64,000 bases of DNA from contig NC_041019.1 of assembly GCF_004193775.1 (NCBI RefSeq), forward strand, positions 47,901,928 through 47,965,927. The letters are read 5' to 3'. The notes below the pieces were generated by a model that worked only from the letters and a program-made list of their open reading frames with translations, was not told where the DNA came from and made no database searches. Both the position numbers and the translations under genes were made by a program. Numbering within the stretch: position 1 is the first letter of the stretch; each line of letters starts with the position of its first letter. This stretch comes from Glycine soja. Taxonomy: Eukaryota; Streptophyta; Magnoliopsida; Fabales; Fabaceae. This document shows, piece by piece, positions 45,978 to 57,869 of this stretch.

Positions 45978-46384
45978 TGTTGAAGATTCTAAAAAAGTGT
46001 AGATATATAATTGGTGGTCCATTATTTAGAGAGTTCTACACCTATGGAGATGTTGTAGTATGTAGAAACTTTTTGATGGATGTAGAAAAATATCTTATAG
46101 AAGCACCTAGAATATTATAGAGATGGATGGTAGATGATAGATGAGTCTAGAAGACTTTAGGACTAAGTAGTATAGAAGTGTATAGAAATTACCTATGTAA
46201 CTTATATAAAGGCATAAGTTGTAGCAAGCCATGTAATGTAAGTCAAGAAGCTAATAAGTACAATTCAAGTTAAGGTGTCAATTTTTTGAAAATTCATCCT
46301 CTTCCTACTTTCATCATTTCTACCATACATTTCTACCATATCCTTTCATAGAAAAAATGCATAACCACGTCCCATATCCTAACA
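45978..46384 (+). mobile_element. 5' LTR of the nested copia element
   Basis: 407 bp from TGTTGAAGATTC to CATATCCTAACA. Preceded by TAAGT (45973-45977), which recurs after the 3' LTR (50868-50872) as a perfect 5-bp target duplication. By eye it differs from the 3' LTR at roughly two dozen positions plus a 3-bp indel, so insertion is not recent. Confidence 0.95.
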
Positions 46385-46385
46385 G

Positions 46386-46397
46386 TGGTATCAGAGC
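46386..46397 (+). other. Primer-binding site, tRNA-iMet type
   Basis: TGGTATCAGAGC, a perfect match to the standard copia site, one base after the 5' LTR. Confidence 0.95.
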
Positions 46398-46409
46398 AGT
46401 GTTGATCCT

Positions 46410-47324
46410 ATGGCCTTTGCTACATCACCTAGCCCACCAACCTTCAACTATAACCAAACCTTAGTTCCCATATTTAATGGGGAAGCATATGATTATTGGA
46501 GCATCCAAATGCAAACTCTATTCATCTCACAAGACTTGTGGGATGTTATAGAGAATGACTATTCAGTCCCAGAAAGCCAAGAAGAATTGGCTACGTGGAT
46601 AGTAGCAAAGCAAAAGGAGTACAAGCAAAACAAGCAACATGATGTTAAGGCTCTGCTATTCATCCAACAAGGAGTTAGTAAAGAGATCGTTCCAAGAATC
46701 ATGCAAGCAAAAAATGCAAAGGAGGCGTGGGAGACTCTAAAAAATGAATTTAAAGGCACAGACAAGGTAATTTCTATTAAACTTCAATCTTTGTGGAAGG
46801 ATTTTGATACATTAATAATGCGGGAAGATGAATCTATACAATCTTTCTTCTCTCGTGTCTCTAATATCTTCAATCAAATTAAAAGTTACGGGGACACGAT
46901 TGAAGACAAGAAAATAATACTAAAAATATTAAGAAGTCTTCCCGTAAAATATGATCATATTGTGGCTGTCATAGAAGAATCAAAAGATTTATCTAAACTC
47001 ACTCTAGTAGAATTAATGGGCTCTTTAGAAGCTCATGAAGCTAGAATGAAAAGATTTGAGCAGCCACTAGAGCAAGCATTCCAATCTAAAATTAATATCT
47101 CTAAAAATGATGGAGATAAGAAAAATAACCACGATAAATTTCCTCAAAAAAGAGGAGGAGCATTTACTAATCGTGGTAAAAGGAGCGGAAAGCAATGGAG
47201 TAATAATGCTTCAAGCTCCTATTGCAAATTATGCAAGAAAAATAATCATGATACAAATGATTGTCGGTACAAATGCAAAAAGTGCAAAAGGCACCTACAC
47301 TACGAAAAAGATTGTTTTTACTAA
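46410..47324 (+). CDS. Copia gag polyprotein (304 aa)
   Basis: Nucleocapsid-type gag. It opens with an ATG 12 bp after the primer site. The N-terminus PIFNGEAYDYWSIQMQTLF is the start of the copia gag domain; the central part SLWKDFDTLIMREDESIQSF then FFSRVSNIFNQIKSYG matches the UBN2-type gag fold. Near the C-terminus is one zinc knuckle, CKLCKKNNHDTNDC (CX2CX4HX4C, about residues 272-285), which binds RNA, followed by further Cys/His residues. It ends in TAA at 47322-47324, in the same phase as pol. Many copia elements have an uninterrupted gag-pol frame, so the stop may be damage or a recoding site. Gag itself looks intact. Confidence 0.9.
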   Translation: MAFATSPSPPTFNYNQTLVPIFNGEAYDYWSIQMQTLFISQDLWDVIENDYSVPESQEELATWIVAKQKEYKQNKQHDVKALLFIQQGVSKEIVPRIMQAKNAKEAWETLKNEFKGTDKVISIKLQSLWKDFDTLIMREDESIQSFFSRVSNIFNQIKSYGDTIEDKKIILKILRSLPVKYDHIVAVIEESKDLSKLTLVELMGSLEAHEARMKRFEQPLEQAFQSKINISKNDGDKKNNHDKFPQKRGGAFTNRGKRSGKQWSNNASSSYCKLCKKNNHDTNDCRYKCKKCKRHLHYEKDCFY

Positions 47325-50300
47325 CAAAAAGAAGAAGCAAATTTTCTAGAAAATAAAGAATCCCTTGATCATACTTTGTACTCCGCTTTATCTTCTCAAG
47401 AATCAAGGGATGTATGGTATGTTGATAGTGATTGTTCAAATCACATGACAAAAAACAAAAGTTGCTTTGTCCAACTAGATGAGACAATAAAATCCAAAGT
47501 TACACTTGGTGATGGAAATGTTCAAACAATTGAAGGAAAATGCACCATTGTTGTTAAAAATCAAAATGATAGCCAAAAATATATCCATTATGTTTTTTAT
47601 GTGCCAGGTCTTACTCAAAATCTTCTAAGTGTTGGTCAACTTATTCATAAAAATTATAAAGTCATCTTTGATGATGATAAATGTAATATCATTGATAAAA
47701 GAAAGGGCCAAATTATTTCTATCAAAATGGCTCCTAATAAAGTATTTCCTCTATTTATGCCATTTGGGCAAAACAATGCATTGAAATGTGAGAATATGGA
47801 TGAGTCCATACTGTGGCACTTGAGGTATGGTCATCTAAACTTTAATGGCCTCAAATTATTAAAACAAAAAAATATGGTGCTTGGACTTCCTTTTATTTCA
47901 TCTAACCTTAAAGTTTGTGAAGGCTGCATTTATGGCAAGATGCACAGGTTACCATTTCCAAAAACATCTTGGAGAACTAAAGCTCTACTTCAATTGGTGC
48001 ATGCTGATATCTGGGGACCATCAAGTACCCCCAGCTTTGGTGGAAGAAGATATTTTCTCCTCTTCGTTGATGACTACACCCGAATGATGTGGGTGTACTT
48101 CATTCAACAAAAATCTGAGGCATTCTCTTGCTTCAAGGAGTTCAAGACCCTAGTGGAAAAACAAAGTGGGCATTCCCTCAAAATCTTGAGAACAGATCGC
48201 GGGGGAGAATTCAATGGGCACATATTCATCAATTTTTGCAATGATCATGGCATCAAGAAGGAGTTGACTATTCGTCACACTCCATAACAGAATGGTGTCG
48301 CTGAAAGGAAAAACAGAACCATTATGGAAATGGCTCGATCGATGCTACAACACAAGAACTTGCCAAAGAATCTATGGGCAGAAGCTGTTAGCACAACAGT
48401 ATACATCCTCAACCATTCTCCAACTAAAGCAGTCTTAAATATGACGCCATATAAAGCATGGTTCAACAAAAAACCAACAGTTGATCATTTTAAAGTTTTT
48501 GGATGTGTTGCTTATTCACACATTCCAAAGGAGAATCGAGAAAAGCTCGATGAAAAAGGAGAAAAGTGCATCTTTGTCGGCTATAGTGACCAATCTAAAG
48601 GTTACCAATTATTCAAACCAGATTCAAAGCAGTTGATCATTTCAAGAGATGTCATTTTTGACGAAGGAGAAAACTGACAATGGAGTACTAAAGTCAATGA
48701 GACGCAAGAAGTAACCAATTCAAGCCCGTGCACACTGCCACCATCACCAACACAGCATGACCAATAGCACCAGCAAGAAGAAGTAGAAGAAGTCCCACAA
48801 CAACAACTTCGAAGATCAGGAAGGCCACACCAACCGAATCCAAAGTACGCAAATGTTGGATTTTTTGCCTGTGAACCTCAGAAGTTTGAGGAAGCATCGA
48901 AAAAAGAAGTTTGGAGAAAAGCCATGAACGAGGAAATCAAAATGATAGAGAAAAATCATACATGGGAGCTCATGCAAAAACCAGAAGACAAGGAGATCAT
49001 TGGTCTGAAATGGGTTTACAAAATTAAATATAATGAGGATGGAACAATCCAGAAACACAAAGCACAACTTGTCGCTAAAGGCTATTCACAGCTGCCAGAA
49101 GTTGATTTCAATGAGACATTTGTTCCCGTTGTGCGCATGGAAACAATCAGAACTGCACTAGCCTTAACTGCACAGCTGAAGCTACAAGTCTACCAGCTAG
49201 ATGTAAAATCAGCTTTCTTGAATGGAGAGATTGAAGAAGAAGTCTACGTGGAGCAACCACAAGGATACAAAGTTCAAGGAGAAGAAGACAAAGTATATCG
49301 CTTGAAAAAAGCGCTTTATGGTTTCAAACAATCTCCCTGAGCATGGAACATCAAAATAGACAAATACCTCGTCGAGCATAGATTCCTCAAAAGTCCAAGT
49401 GAGCCGTCACTATATGTGAAGATGCAAGGTAATCATTTCTTGATTTTGTGTCTATACGTAGATGATTTAATCTACACCAGCACTAACTCACAGATGATGG
49501 AAGAATTCAAAAAGGCTATGATGCAAGAGTATGAAATGACTGATCTTGGACTCATGAGATATTTTCTCGGCATGCAAGTCAAGCAAAGACTTGGACAAAT
49601 ATTTATCTCGAAAGAAAAATATGCGGATGACTTACTGAAGAAGTTCAACATGCAAGATTGCAAACCACTTGCCACACCTATGGCGATGAAAGAGAAGCTT
49701 TCAAAAGATGATGAGCAAAATAAAGTAGATGCAACAGTTTATAGAAGCCTTGTCGGTTCGCTAATCTACTTAACCAACTCAAGGCCAGACATCGTACATG
49801 CAGTTAACATCGTGTCTAGATTCATGAGTAACCCAAGGAAAACACACTTTGCAGCAGCCAAGAGAATCCTAAGATATGCCAAAGGCACAAAGGATTTTGG
49901 CATTTTGTATAAGACAAATAGAGACTTTAACTTGACATGTTATACAGATAGGGACTGGGCAGGAAGCACAGATGATAGAAAAAGCACAAGTGGATATATG
50001 TTTCTTCTAAGCAACAAAGCAATATCATGGGCGTCAAAGAAGCAAACGACAGTTGCTCTATCATCAGCAGAAACAGAATAAATGGTTGCAACAAGCGCTG
50101 CGTGTGACTAAGAATCCAGTATTCCACAGTGTGATAATATGTCATCTATTCCATAGTATTCCACAGTGTGACTAAGAATCTAGTACAACAAGACTCCAAG
50201 ACTCCAACAGTTATTCATTGTGATAATATGTCAGCTATTGCAATGACTAAGAATCTAGTATTCCACAGCCATACAAAGCACATTGAGATTAGATACCACT

Positions 50301-50470
50301 TCATCAGAGAGCTCGTGGAACGTGGAGAAATCAAAATGGAGTTCTACAAGACTGAAGAACAATTAGCAGACATCTTCACCAAACCAATTGCAACAGAGAA
50401 GTTCATCAAATTCAGAGACATGCTTGGAGTTCAAGACTTTTCTAGATTAAGGGGGAGTGTTGAAGATTAA
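47325..50470 (+). pseudogene. Copia pol polyprotein, with multiple stops
   Basis: In phase with gag up to 50081. The protease motif reads DSDC (47424-47435) instead of DSGC, a Gly-to-Asp change expected to kill it. Integrase: HLRYGHLNF...CEGC zinc region (47815-47935), HADIWGP, FVDDYTR and LRTDRGGEF (DDE residues present). RT: DVKSAFLNGEIEEEVYVEQP and YVDD (49455-49466). RNase H: RDWAGSTDDRKSTSGYMF, then CDNMSAIAMTKN and HIEIRYHFIREL in another phase. Stops: TAA 48285, TGA 48675, TAG 48765, TGA 49338, TAA 50079; at least three are explained by single C-to-T or G-to-A changes. A scrambled segment at about 50100-50270 replaces part of RNase H. Confidence 0.95.
50449..50457 (+). other. Polypurine tract
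   Basis: AAGGGGGAG immediately before the 3' LTR, as needed for plus-strand priming. Confidence 0.9.
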
Positions 50471-50867
50471 TCTAGAAAAGTGTAGATGTATAATTGGTGG
50501 TCCATTATCTAGAGAGTTCTACACCTATGGAGATGTTGTAGTGTGTAGAAACTTCTTGATGGATGTAGAAAAATATCTTATAGAAGCACCTAGAACATTA
50601 TAGAGATGAATGATAGATGATAGATGAGTCTAGAAGATTTTAGGACTAAGTAGTATAGAAGTGTGTAGAAATCACCTATGTAACTTATATAAAGACATAA
50701 GTTGTAGCAAGCCATGTAATGTAAGTCAAGAAGCTAATAAACACAATTCAAGTTAAGGTGTCAATTTTCTGAAAACTCATCATCTTCCTACTTCCATCAT
50801 TTCTACCATACATTTCTACCATATTCTTCCATAGAAAAAGGGCATAACCACGTCCTATATCCTAACA
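50458..50867 (+). mobile_element. 3' LTR of the nested copia element
   Basis: 410 bp from TGTTGAAGATTAATC to TATATCCTAACA, followed by the TSD copy TAAGT (50868-50872). Contains TATATAAAGACATAAG (promoter-like) shared with the 5' LTR. Confidence 0.95.
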
Positions 50868-51024
50868 TAAGTATCATGATATTCATCTTTGTCCCGTTTA
50901 TTGATGGTTAGCAGATATACCCGTCTAAATTATGTGTGGGTACCCATTCATGAATATATCTCTTATATGTTGCAAATTTTATGTACTGGTACATGTATTT
51001 AGTCATTCCTATTTATGAGACGGG

Positions 51025-51026
<2 letters not shown>

Positions 51027-51081
<55 letters not shown>
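51027..51081. repeat. (AT)n microsatellite
   Basis: About 27 AT units in the Helitron-like element, downstream of the copia insertion. Confidence 0.95.
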
Positions 51082-51085
<4 letters not shown>

Positions 51086-51271
51086 TTGAGAATAACTTTA
51101 CATTATTAAGTATAAATTATGTGCATTTATGATTTTATTCATATAATTTTTTAAACTTATTATATTTTTTTTTACACATATCTATTTTTATAAATACACA
51201 TATGAACAATATTTTTATAAATTATAAAATTCAAATATACAACCCGTGTAATCGTACAAGTATCATGCTAG

Positions 51272-53980
51272 TTTTCTATTTTAAAAGGAAACCCTAAACA
51301 TTCAAACCACCAAAACATTGTCTGTGATTAGCCTTTGTAAAACACAGACGCTTTGGCTTTTACACTTGATCAAGTCTTCTACTTTAATTTTATCCCATTT
51401 TAGCTAGCTATTACCAAGTCATTTCTTACTCTCTTTTTTTATCTGCTACTGTAGTATTTTTCTTGATATTCACACGAATCTTCTTCTTCCTCTTCTTGAT
51501 CAAGTCCAAATCCAAAATTTAATATATTTTATATAATCAAGTCTTCTACTTTAATTTTATCCTATTTTAACTACCCATTAGGCCACTAGCAAATCTTGTC
51601 ATGTTACTTTTACATTTTGACCTACTAGTTTAGTATTTTCTCAATATTCTCACATTTTTTTTCTTCCTCCTTCTCTTTTTCCGTAAAATTAGATTATCAA
51701 ATTTTATTTTATTTTTATAGTTTTAAGTTTATCCCAGAACACTCGAATATATTTTAAGAATTTTTTGCAATCTAGAGATTTACATTATGGGACAATAAAT
51801 TCTTGAAATAGTATTATCACACGTCTCATGCCACTAATTTTCTCTATGTTTCTCATACTTTTAATTCCAACATTATTATGTGTAATTTTGTTTAGTATAT
51901 TTTGTTAATTACGTGTAATTAGATGTGTATGTTCTATATCAACTTTATGAGTTTTTTTAGTTCAAGTCACAAAAATGTTCTTATGAATGCGCTAAAGTTT
52001 GTCTTTTATTGAAATAACTAAATTATACAAAGATAGAAAAGAAAATATAAACTACCAACAGACAAATACAAAACATATACGAGTGCAATTAAATTTTTAA
52101 AGTCTTGTGTGGGATTTTTTGGTCCTAGGTAGGTGGTGAAAAAATGGCATTGTTGTGAACTTGTAATGCAAAGAGTTTAATCAATTTTATGAATAGGTGT
52201 GCATAGCGCGCGGAACTGGAATAAAAAGTTAGGAGGGGACAAAATAATTGATGCTATAATGTATAAATTAAATGTAATAGTTTTGATAATATCGTCTCTT
52301 ATAAGTGATTTTAAGCATTTAATGATACTATTTGAATATTAATAATTTTTAATTATCATTTATGATATTATTTTTTTTCAACTTCATTAATAACAATTTT
52401 CTGGGATTTTTCACGACCTTTATACTCTTATTTTTATTGAATAAAAAAATTAAAAAATTTATCTGTAATTTATTTTTATGAATAAAAATTTGTACAGGAA
52501 TAAAAAAATATTAAAATTTTCTATCAATTTGTCAATGAATTCAAAGACAACCATATTTTTTCCAAAATCATACCAAATTTTGCAGAGAAATCACAAAATT
52601 TATTAAAAATATTTGCATGGAAAATCTACGAGAAAATGTGTAGATTTGAGTTAATTATATTATATAAAACTTTGAAAGTGTTATAAATATTTTTTAGTGG
52701 AAGCAACTAAAACATAGATACTTTTTTTAAGATGTTTATTTTATTAATTGAAGGAATTATGAGAACCACTTTTTCTCTCTAAAATGTCTCATATTTTGAA
52801 ATTAGATGACACAACTAGTTATCTTTTTCTCAACAATGTCTTTATCATTTGATCTAATAGGACTTCGTTAGATAGGAATAAATTTGATAAATATTAATAA
52901 CTCTCAAATAGAGTATTAGAACAGAAAAATTCATTAATAGATGGAGCGTCCATCGCAGCTAGATCTAAAGGAAACTTATGAACATTACATTTATATATTA
53001 CTTCCATACCAATGATAGCTAGGTTAATAATATCAGTCCAGGTATTAATTATACGACCTTGACTATTCACTGTGATTCCTACTAATATTTGTATGATAGA
53101 TAATCAAATGTTCATAATTAATTTTTTCCTCTAAGGTTTGAATGTTATATAATAGACATTGGTTGGAACCATGAATGATCAAGGATTATCTAGTATTATG
53201 AATTATACATGTTTTTTACTATTATTCTACACAGATACTCTCTTTGAGAGATAATGTTATTCGAAATACTATGAACATTAAATATATGAATATTTTTCTT
53301 AATAAATATTTAAACTTTAATTCATCACTTTATAAGAGATTAATTTCTTTCGTTAGACCCAATCTGATTCATATTTGTACATACATTCAGTCCTTGATTA
53401 AAAACATTATGCTGTGATTTTTCAAGTTAAAACTTTTGACATCCGATGCTAAATAGTCATAGTATGATTGCTAGTAAGTCTTCTCCGTGCATTAGTATTT
53501 TTGTTGTCGTACATGTGATGTGGGCATGTGCTGCGTGTTGTGCCATGGAGTATTAGAATAAGAAAGCATAAGTGGGGCCACATGGGTCAGCTCTCTCTCT
53601 CTCTCATGGGCCCACTGGCCCACCAAAAGCCCCGTTCACACTTTCACCAGCAGCCTCTCATTTGAGACGTGGTTTCTTTTCCACACTTTATTTCATATTC
53701 AGATATCCCATAATATCTGTCTATACTAAGTATTAATTGTTTTTTTTACCCAAAATAATGTAGATCGATCGACATCTAAAAAAACCGACCATGACATGGA
53801 ATGAGAAATGTGATGGATGTGTTTCATAATTAGCTGTCGATTGTATATATAAGGGAGTGAGGTACTATGTTAAATCCATACTATTGATGAACTTTTTCAA
53901 TATTAAGATTTTAAATAGTTTTCATGGATATATATATGTATTACGGTGTTTTATTACACTTTTTTTTAAAAGTTACCTGT
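51272..53980. other. AT-rich intergenic stretch, no gene recognised
   Basis: No open frames of note. 52920-53440 has low-copy-looking mixed sequence that may be old LTR DNA but shows no ends. 53570-53660 is GC-richer, with (CT)n and GGGCCCACTGGCCCAC, but nothing coding. Confidence 0.5.
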
Positions 53981-53988
53981 AAAAAGTT

Positions 53989-53992
<4 letters not shown>

Positions 53993-54052
<60 letters not shown>

Positions 54053-54068
54053 GTGTGTGTGTGTGTGT
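53993..54068. repeat. Compound (AT)n-(GT)n microsatellite
   Basis: About 29 AT units (53993-54050) followed by CTG and about 8 GT units. Confidence 0.95.
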
Positions 54069-54178
54069 TTTATTTTTTCAAAACAATTAAATCTGAAAAA
54101 TAAAATAAAATATGGTTTAAATTAGAAGCTATTTTGAATAGTTCTCATAAAATTAGTAGTTTTAAAAAAAAAAAATTA

Positions 54179-54590
54179 TTAGGTCATCTCATCTAAAGTA
54201 TTGTTCATTTTAATGTTCGATGGATTGTTTCGATTGTTCTTGTTAAAAAAATCTCTGGATTGGTTGATGGAAGATGATATTTATAAATTATTGTTAGACT
54301 CGACTCCTAAAAGATGTGAGACTTCTAATAATATACCGAAATAAGTTCGGTAGTTGAGGCTAAAGGACAAGAGTAGCTTAGACCCTCATTTTAATGACAA
54401 TGTTTCAACCTCAAATCCTCAAACTTTATAGGATCGCTTCATCTAAAGTATTGTCTATTTTAACGTTCAATAGTTTATCATGATTTTATCCTTATTACAA
54501 GACATGTGGGTGGGTTGAAGAAAAAATATATTTATAAACTATCCTTATCCTCAACTCCCAAGTGATGTAACCTTTAAATAATTTTCATAA
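54179..54590. repeat. Diverged tandem duplication, 250-bp offset
   Basis: CATCTAAAGTATTGT occurs at 54190 and 54440, followed in each by TTTTAA.GTTC.AT, a hairpin-free AT-rich part and ATTTATAAA.TAT. Noncoding. The stretch between the copies (54350-54430) matches 12490-12560 inverted. Confidence 0.6.
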
Positions 54591-54599
54591 TTATTTTTT

Positions 54600-55329
54600 T
54601 TTTCCTTTCGTTTTCTTTTATCGGCCAACACAAAGAACTATATATTAAGATGGAAGAAAACAGGAAACCAGAGGTACCTATCATGCACACATACATACTA
54701 ATACTAGCCTTGTATTATTCTATTTTTTCCAAATTGAAATTATTGAGATTTAAATAAGCACGCTATTATTGGAGAGTACCCTAATCTAATCAAATATAAG
54801 ACCAATAATTAATGGCATCTCTTGCACGCATCAAATACAAAACCATATGCATTTGTTTGATAAAAACATGACTTACAAGTGTCACTTTGAGTTATACATT
54901 TTACACAAAAATAGGGTATCAAATAAACATCCGGCACTTCCTCTGATTGATATTTTTCTTTCAAGTATAAATGCAATTACAACTTTATTGGAACACCACA
55001 AAAATATAAGGGATTATAAATAAGCATTGTGCATGCTGTTTGACAATAATTCTTTGACTAGATGGTTAACGTAAATGAGAAGAGTCTGTGTATGTGTCTT
55101 GTCTATCTCTTGTCGATTTCTTTCTCACTTCTTTCTTGTCCTTTTTATGGTACATCTCTCGTGATCACTGTCTAGTAGAGTCTAAATGCTACAAAGCTTC
55201 ATGATAATGCTTGACCTTTTGGTCCCTTAACTATGGTGCTCTATTATTTTCAAAACTACGTGGTGGCTCATTTTTGCACATCTATGTCTGAACATTCATA
55301 TTACAATTGGCGTATGTTTCAGTTATAAT
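54600..55329. other. Intergenic stretch, no gene recognised
   Basis: AT-rich to mixed sequence between the tandem duplication and the copia LTR at 55330. No open frame or transposon end is supported. Confidence 0.5.
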
Positions 55330-55807
55330 TGTTGAAATTTTTAATAAATCTTATAAAATATCAAATGAACACCAAAATATATTACGTCAGATTATCAAGA
55401 AGTTTTAAGGAATATTTGGATCCATAGAGTTTGATCAACACGCAGCGAAATCTTACAACGGTCACGAACAATTGGTTTAATGACTTTCTTCAATTAAATC
55501 ATCTTCTTCCTTATGGGACCTTCGTTTTCTCTTCAGATGGAGAGAAGAGAAACTATTTCTTGATTTGGTGTCTTGGAGACCATAACCATGCCTTAGGTTT
55601 TAACTTATTAGGGTTCTCATTATCCTTTAATGGGCCAAACTGGTTTCCTCTCATTAGGCCCATATCAATTTTCTGTTAGCAGTCTAATGGACTCATTGAA
55701 TTATATCACTTTATATTGAACCTATCTAAATGTAAATAACTAATATAAATATTATAATATAATATGTATCCCATATTAATTAATTAGGAATTATAAAATT
55801 CCTAACA
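55330..55807 (-). mobile_element. 3' LTR of a second, minus-strand copia element
   Basis: On the minus strand it runs from TGTTAGGAATTTTATAATTCC (55807) to AAATTTCAACA (55330), 478 bp, with TG...CA ends. It is preceded by the polypurine tract CCAAGTGGAAGAT (55808-55820, minus strand), the usual copia form. The 82-codon plus-strand frame at 55431-55679 lies inside the LTR and is not a gene. The 5' LTR is beyond the window. Confidence 0.75.
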
Positions 55808-56244
55808 ATCTTCCACTTGGGCTTCATATTAACCTTAGACATTTATATCACAAAATTCTTTAGGATCACAACCGTATGTTATTTACTTTTAGACTCCTTT
55901 TATACAATCTAGTCCATCTCATATAACAACAGAAAACCACTGTAGTTTTCATCACAATTCAGCGTGACTAAGCCACAATGATCACCACTGTTACTCATAC
56001 TTGATGACATAGATCAAATATGGATAAGCGGCATGTAAATTACATACAATGTGATCTTAATCATGTTTATTTCCAACTAGTCTAAACTTTATTTTTTATA
56101 GAGATCAATCCAAAGCGCAATACAAATATTGCACACAAAACAAGCTCAGAATAGAATGATAAACATCAACTTTATTTCTGCAGAAAATCCAAACAATACA
56201 AATATCTGGAAAACATAAGATATAAAACATAAATGGGACTCCCA

Positions 56245-57869
56245 CTAAACTATGGTATTGATAGTAACTACACCCATATGAGCAGTGTGCTCATGAAAAA
56301 CTCTAGGTACCAAACCTTTAGTAAGTGGGTCAGTTAGCATGGAATCAGTCCCTATATGTTCTATGGAAATCTGCCTATTCTGAACTCTTTCCTTCACAAC
56401 CAGAAACTTGATGTCAATGAATTTTGACTTGGTTGTACTCCTATTGTTGTTGGAGTAAAAAACTGCAGAGTTATTGTCACAATAAATTTTCAATGGTCTT
56501 TCAATGCCATCGACCACACTCAAACTAGTGACAAAGTTTCACAACCATATCCCGTGATTAGATGCCTCAAAACAAGCAATGAACTTCGCAGCCATGGTTG
56601 AAGAAGCTACAAAAGTCTGTTTAGCATACTTCCAAGAGATAGCTCCTCCAACCAACATATATATGTATCCAGAAGTGGAGCGTTTGCTGTCTTGACATTC
56701 AGCAAAATCAGAGTCTGAGTACCCGATGATCTCCAAATTGTCAGACTTCTAATAAGTGAGCATGTAGCCTTTTGTTCTCTTCAAGTAACACATTACGCGT
56801 TTCACTATCTTCCAATGCTGCAATCCAGGATTACTCAAGTATCTGCCCAAAACTCCTACGAAAAATGCTATGTCGGGACGAGTACAAACTTGAGCATACA
56901 TCAGACTTCCTATTGCTGACGCATAGGAAATCTTCTGCATCTTAGTTCTTTCAAGGTCATTATTGGGGCATTATTTGAGACTGAATTTGTCTCCTTTAGC
57001 TATTGGGGTATCTCCTGGTTTACTATCTTTCATGCCGAATCTATCAAGTACTTTATCGATATAGCTCTCTTGTGACAACCATAGGATACCTTGAGAGCGA
57101 TCTCGTAGTATCTTAATACCTAACACAAAAGAAGCTTCCCCAAGATCTTTCATTTTGAAATTTTTCGTTAGAAATCTCTTGGTCTCCTGCAAGAAGCCTA
57201 TATCTCTGCTAGCAAGCAGTATATCATCGACATATAATACCAAGAATATGTATTTACTCCCACTGAACTTATGATATACAAAATCATCAACTACATTTAT
57301 CTCGAAACCGTATGAGGTAATGACTTGATGGAACTTGTAATACCATTGAAGGGAAGCCTGTTTGAGACCATATATGGATTTCTTTAGTTTGCATACCATG
57401 GACTTTGAGTCACCTAACACAAAGTTTTCTGGTTGCACCATATAAATCGTTTCTTCAATGTCACCATTTAGAAACGCAGTCTTGACATCCATCTGATGTA
57501 GCTCTAAGTCAAAATGAGCTACTAGTGCCATCATAGTTCTAAAAGAATCCTTTGAAGATATTGGAGAAAATATTTCTTTATAGTTAATGCCTTCCTTCTG
57601 AGTAAATCATTTAGCAACTAGACAAGCCTTATATCTCTCGATATTACCCTTTGAATCCTTCTTGGTTTTAAATATCCATTTACAACCAATAGGTTTCACA
57701 CCTTCAGGCAATTCGACTAGATCCCAAACTTCATTGTCTTTCATAGACTTCATCTCATCCTTCATGGCGTCAATCCATTTTTTAGAGTTAGAACTGCGCA
57801 TAGCTTGACAGAAGTTAATTGAATCTTCCTTTGTTAAAACAACGCCATCCTCATGTTCTTGGAGAAATA
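56245..57869 (-). pseudogene. Copia pol (RT and RNase H) of the second element, broken and split
   Basis: Minus-strand frame in one phase throughout. RT begins with DEMKSMKDNEVWDLVELPEG and CKWIFKTKKDSKG, then QMDVKTAFLNGDIEE, LKKSIYGLKQASLQWY and the active-site LYVDDILLAS. RNase H follows: ASAIGSLMYAQVCTRPDIAF, SDSDFAECQDSKRSTSGY, IYCDNNSAVFYSNNN and IKFLVVKERVQN, ending TINTIV at 56245. Four in-frame stops (about 57607, 56971, 56749, 56539) inactivate it. The 5' side stops abruptly at 57869, where the LTR element 57870-63980 is inserted; its duplicated AAATA shows the interruption is an insertion. Integrase, protease and gag should lie beyond 63985, outside the window. Confidence 0.95.

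Larger units (their letters stand above)
45978..50867 (+). mobile_element. Complete but broken Ty1/copia retrotransposon
   Basis: The 4890-bp element has LTRs of 407 and 410 bp, TSD TAAGT, a tRNA-iMet primer site, gag, protease, integrase, RT and RNase H in copia order, and a polypurine tract. The whole reading frame lies in one phase up to the RNase H region but has five stop codons beyond the gag stop and a rearranged segment at 50100-50270, so it cannot be autonomous. It sits inside a Helitron-like element. Confidence 0.95.
44340..51271 (+). mobile_element. Helitron-like element with CTAG end, carrying a nested copia element
   Basis: Starts TCTATATATTCTATTAATT (44340) and ends in CTAG at 51268-51271 followed by T, as Helitrons do. 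About 7 bp before the end is a decayed hairpin, ACCCGTG...TACAAGT, typical of Helitron 3' ends in position and sequence. Without the copia insertion (45978-50867 plus one TSD) it is about 2 kb and noncoding. It contains a 645-bp tandem duplication and two long (AT)n runs. Confidence 0.6.

Noticed and set aside
46559..46765. Antisense frames over the copia gag and pol (also 47167-47487, 48694-49067, 49472-49675)
   Set aside because: Shadows of the retrotransposon coding strand.
53570..53660. GC-richer CT-repeat patch as a possible promoter
   Set aside because: No downstream coding on either strand within reach, and no TATA box at a suitable distance.
55431..55679. 82-codon plus-strand frame
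   Set aside because: Lies within the minus-strand copia 3' LTR and shows no domain.
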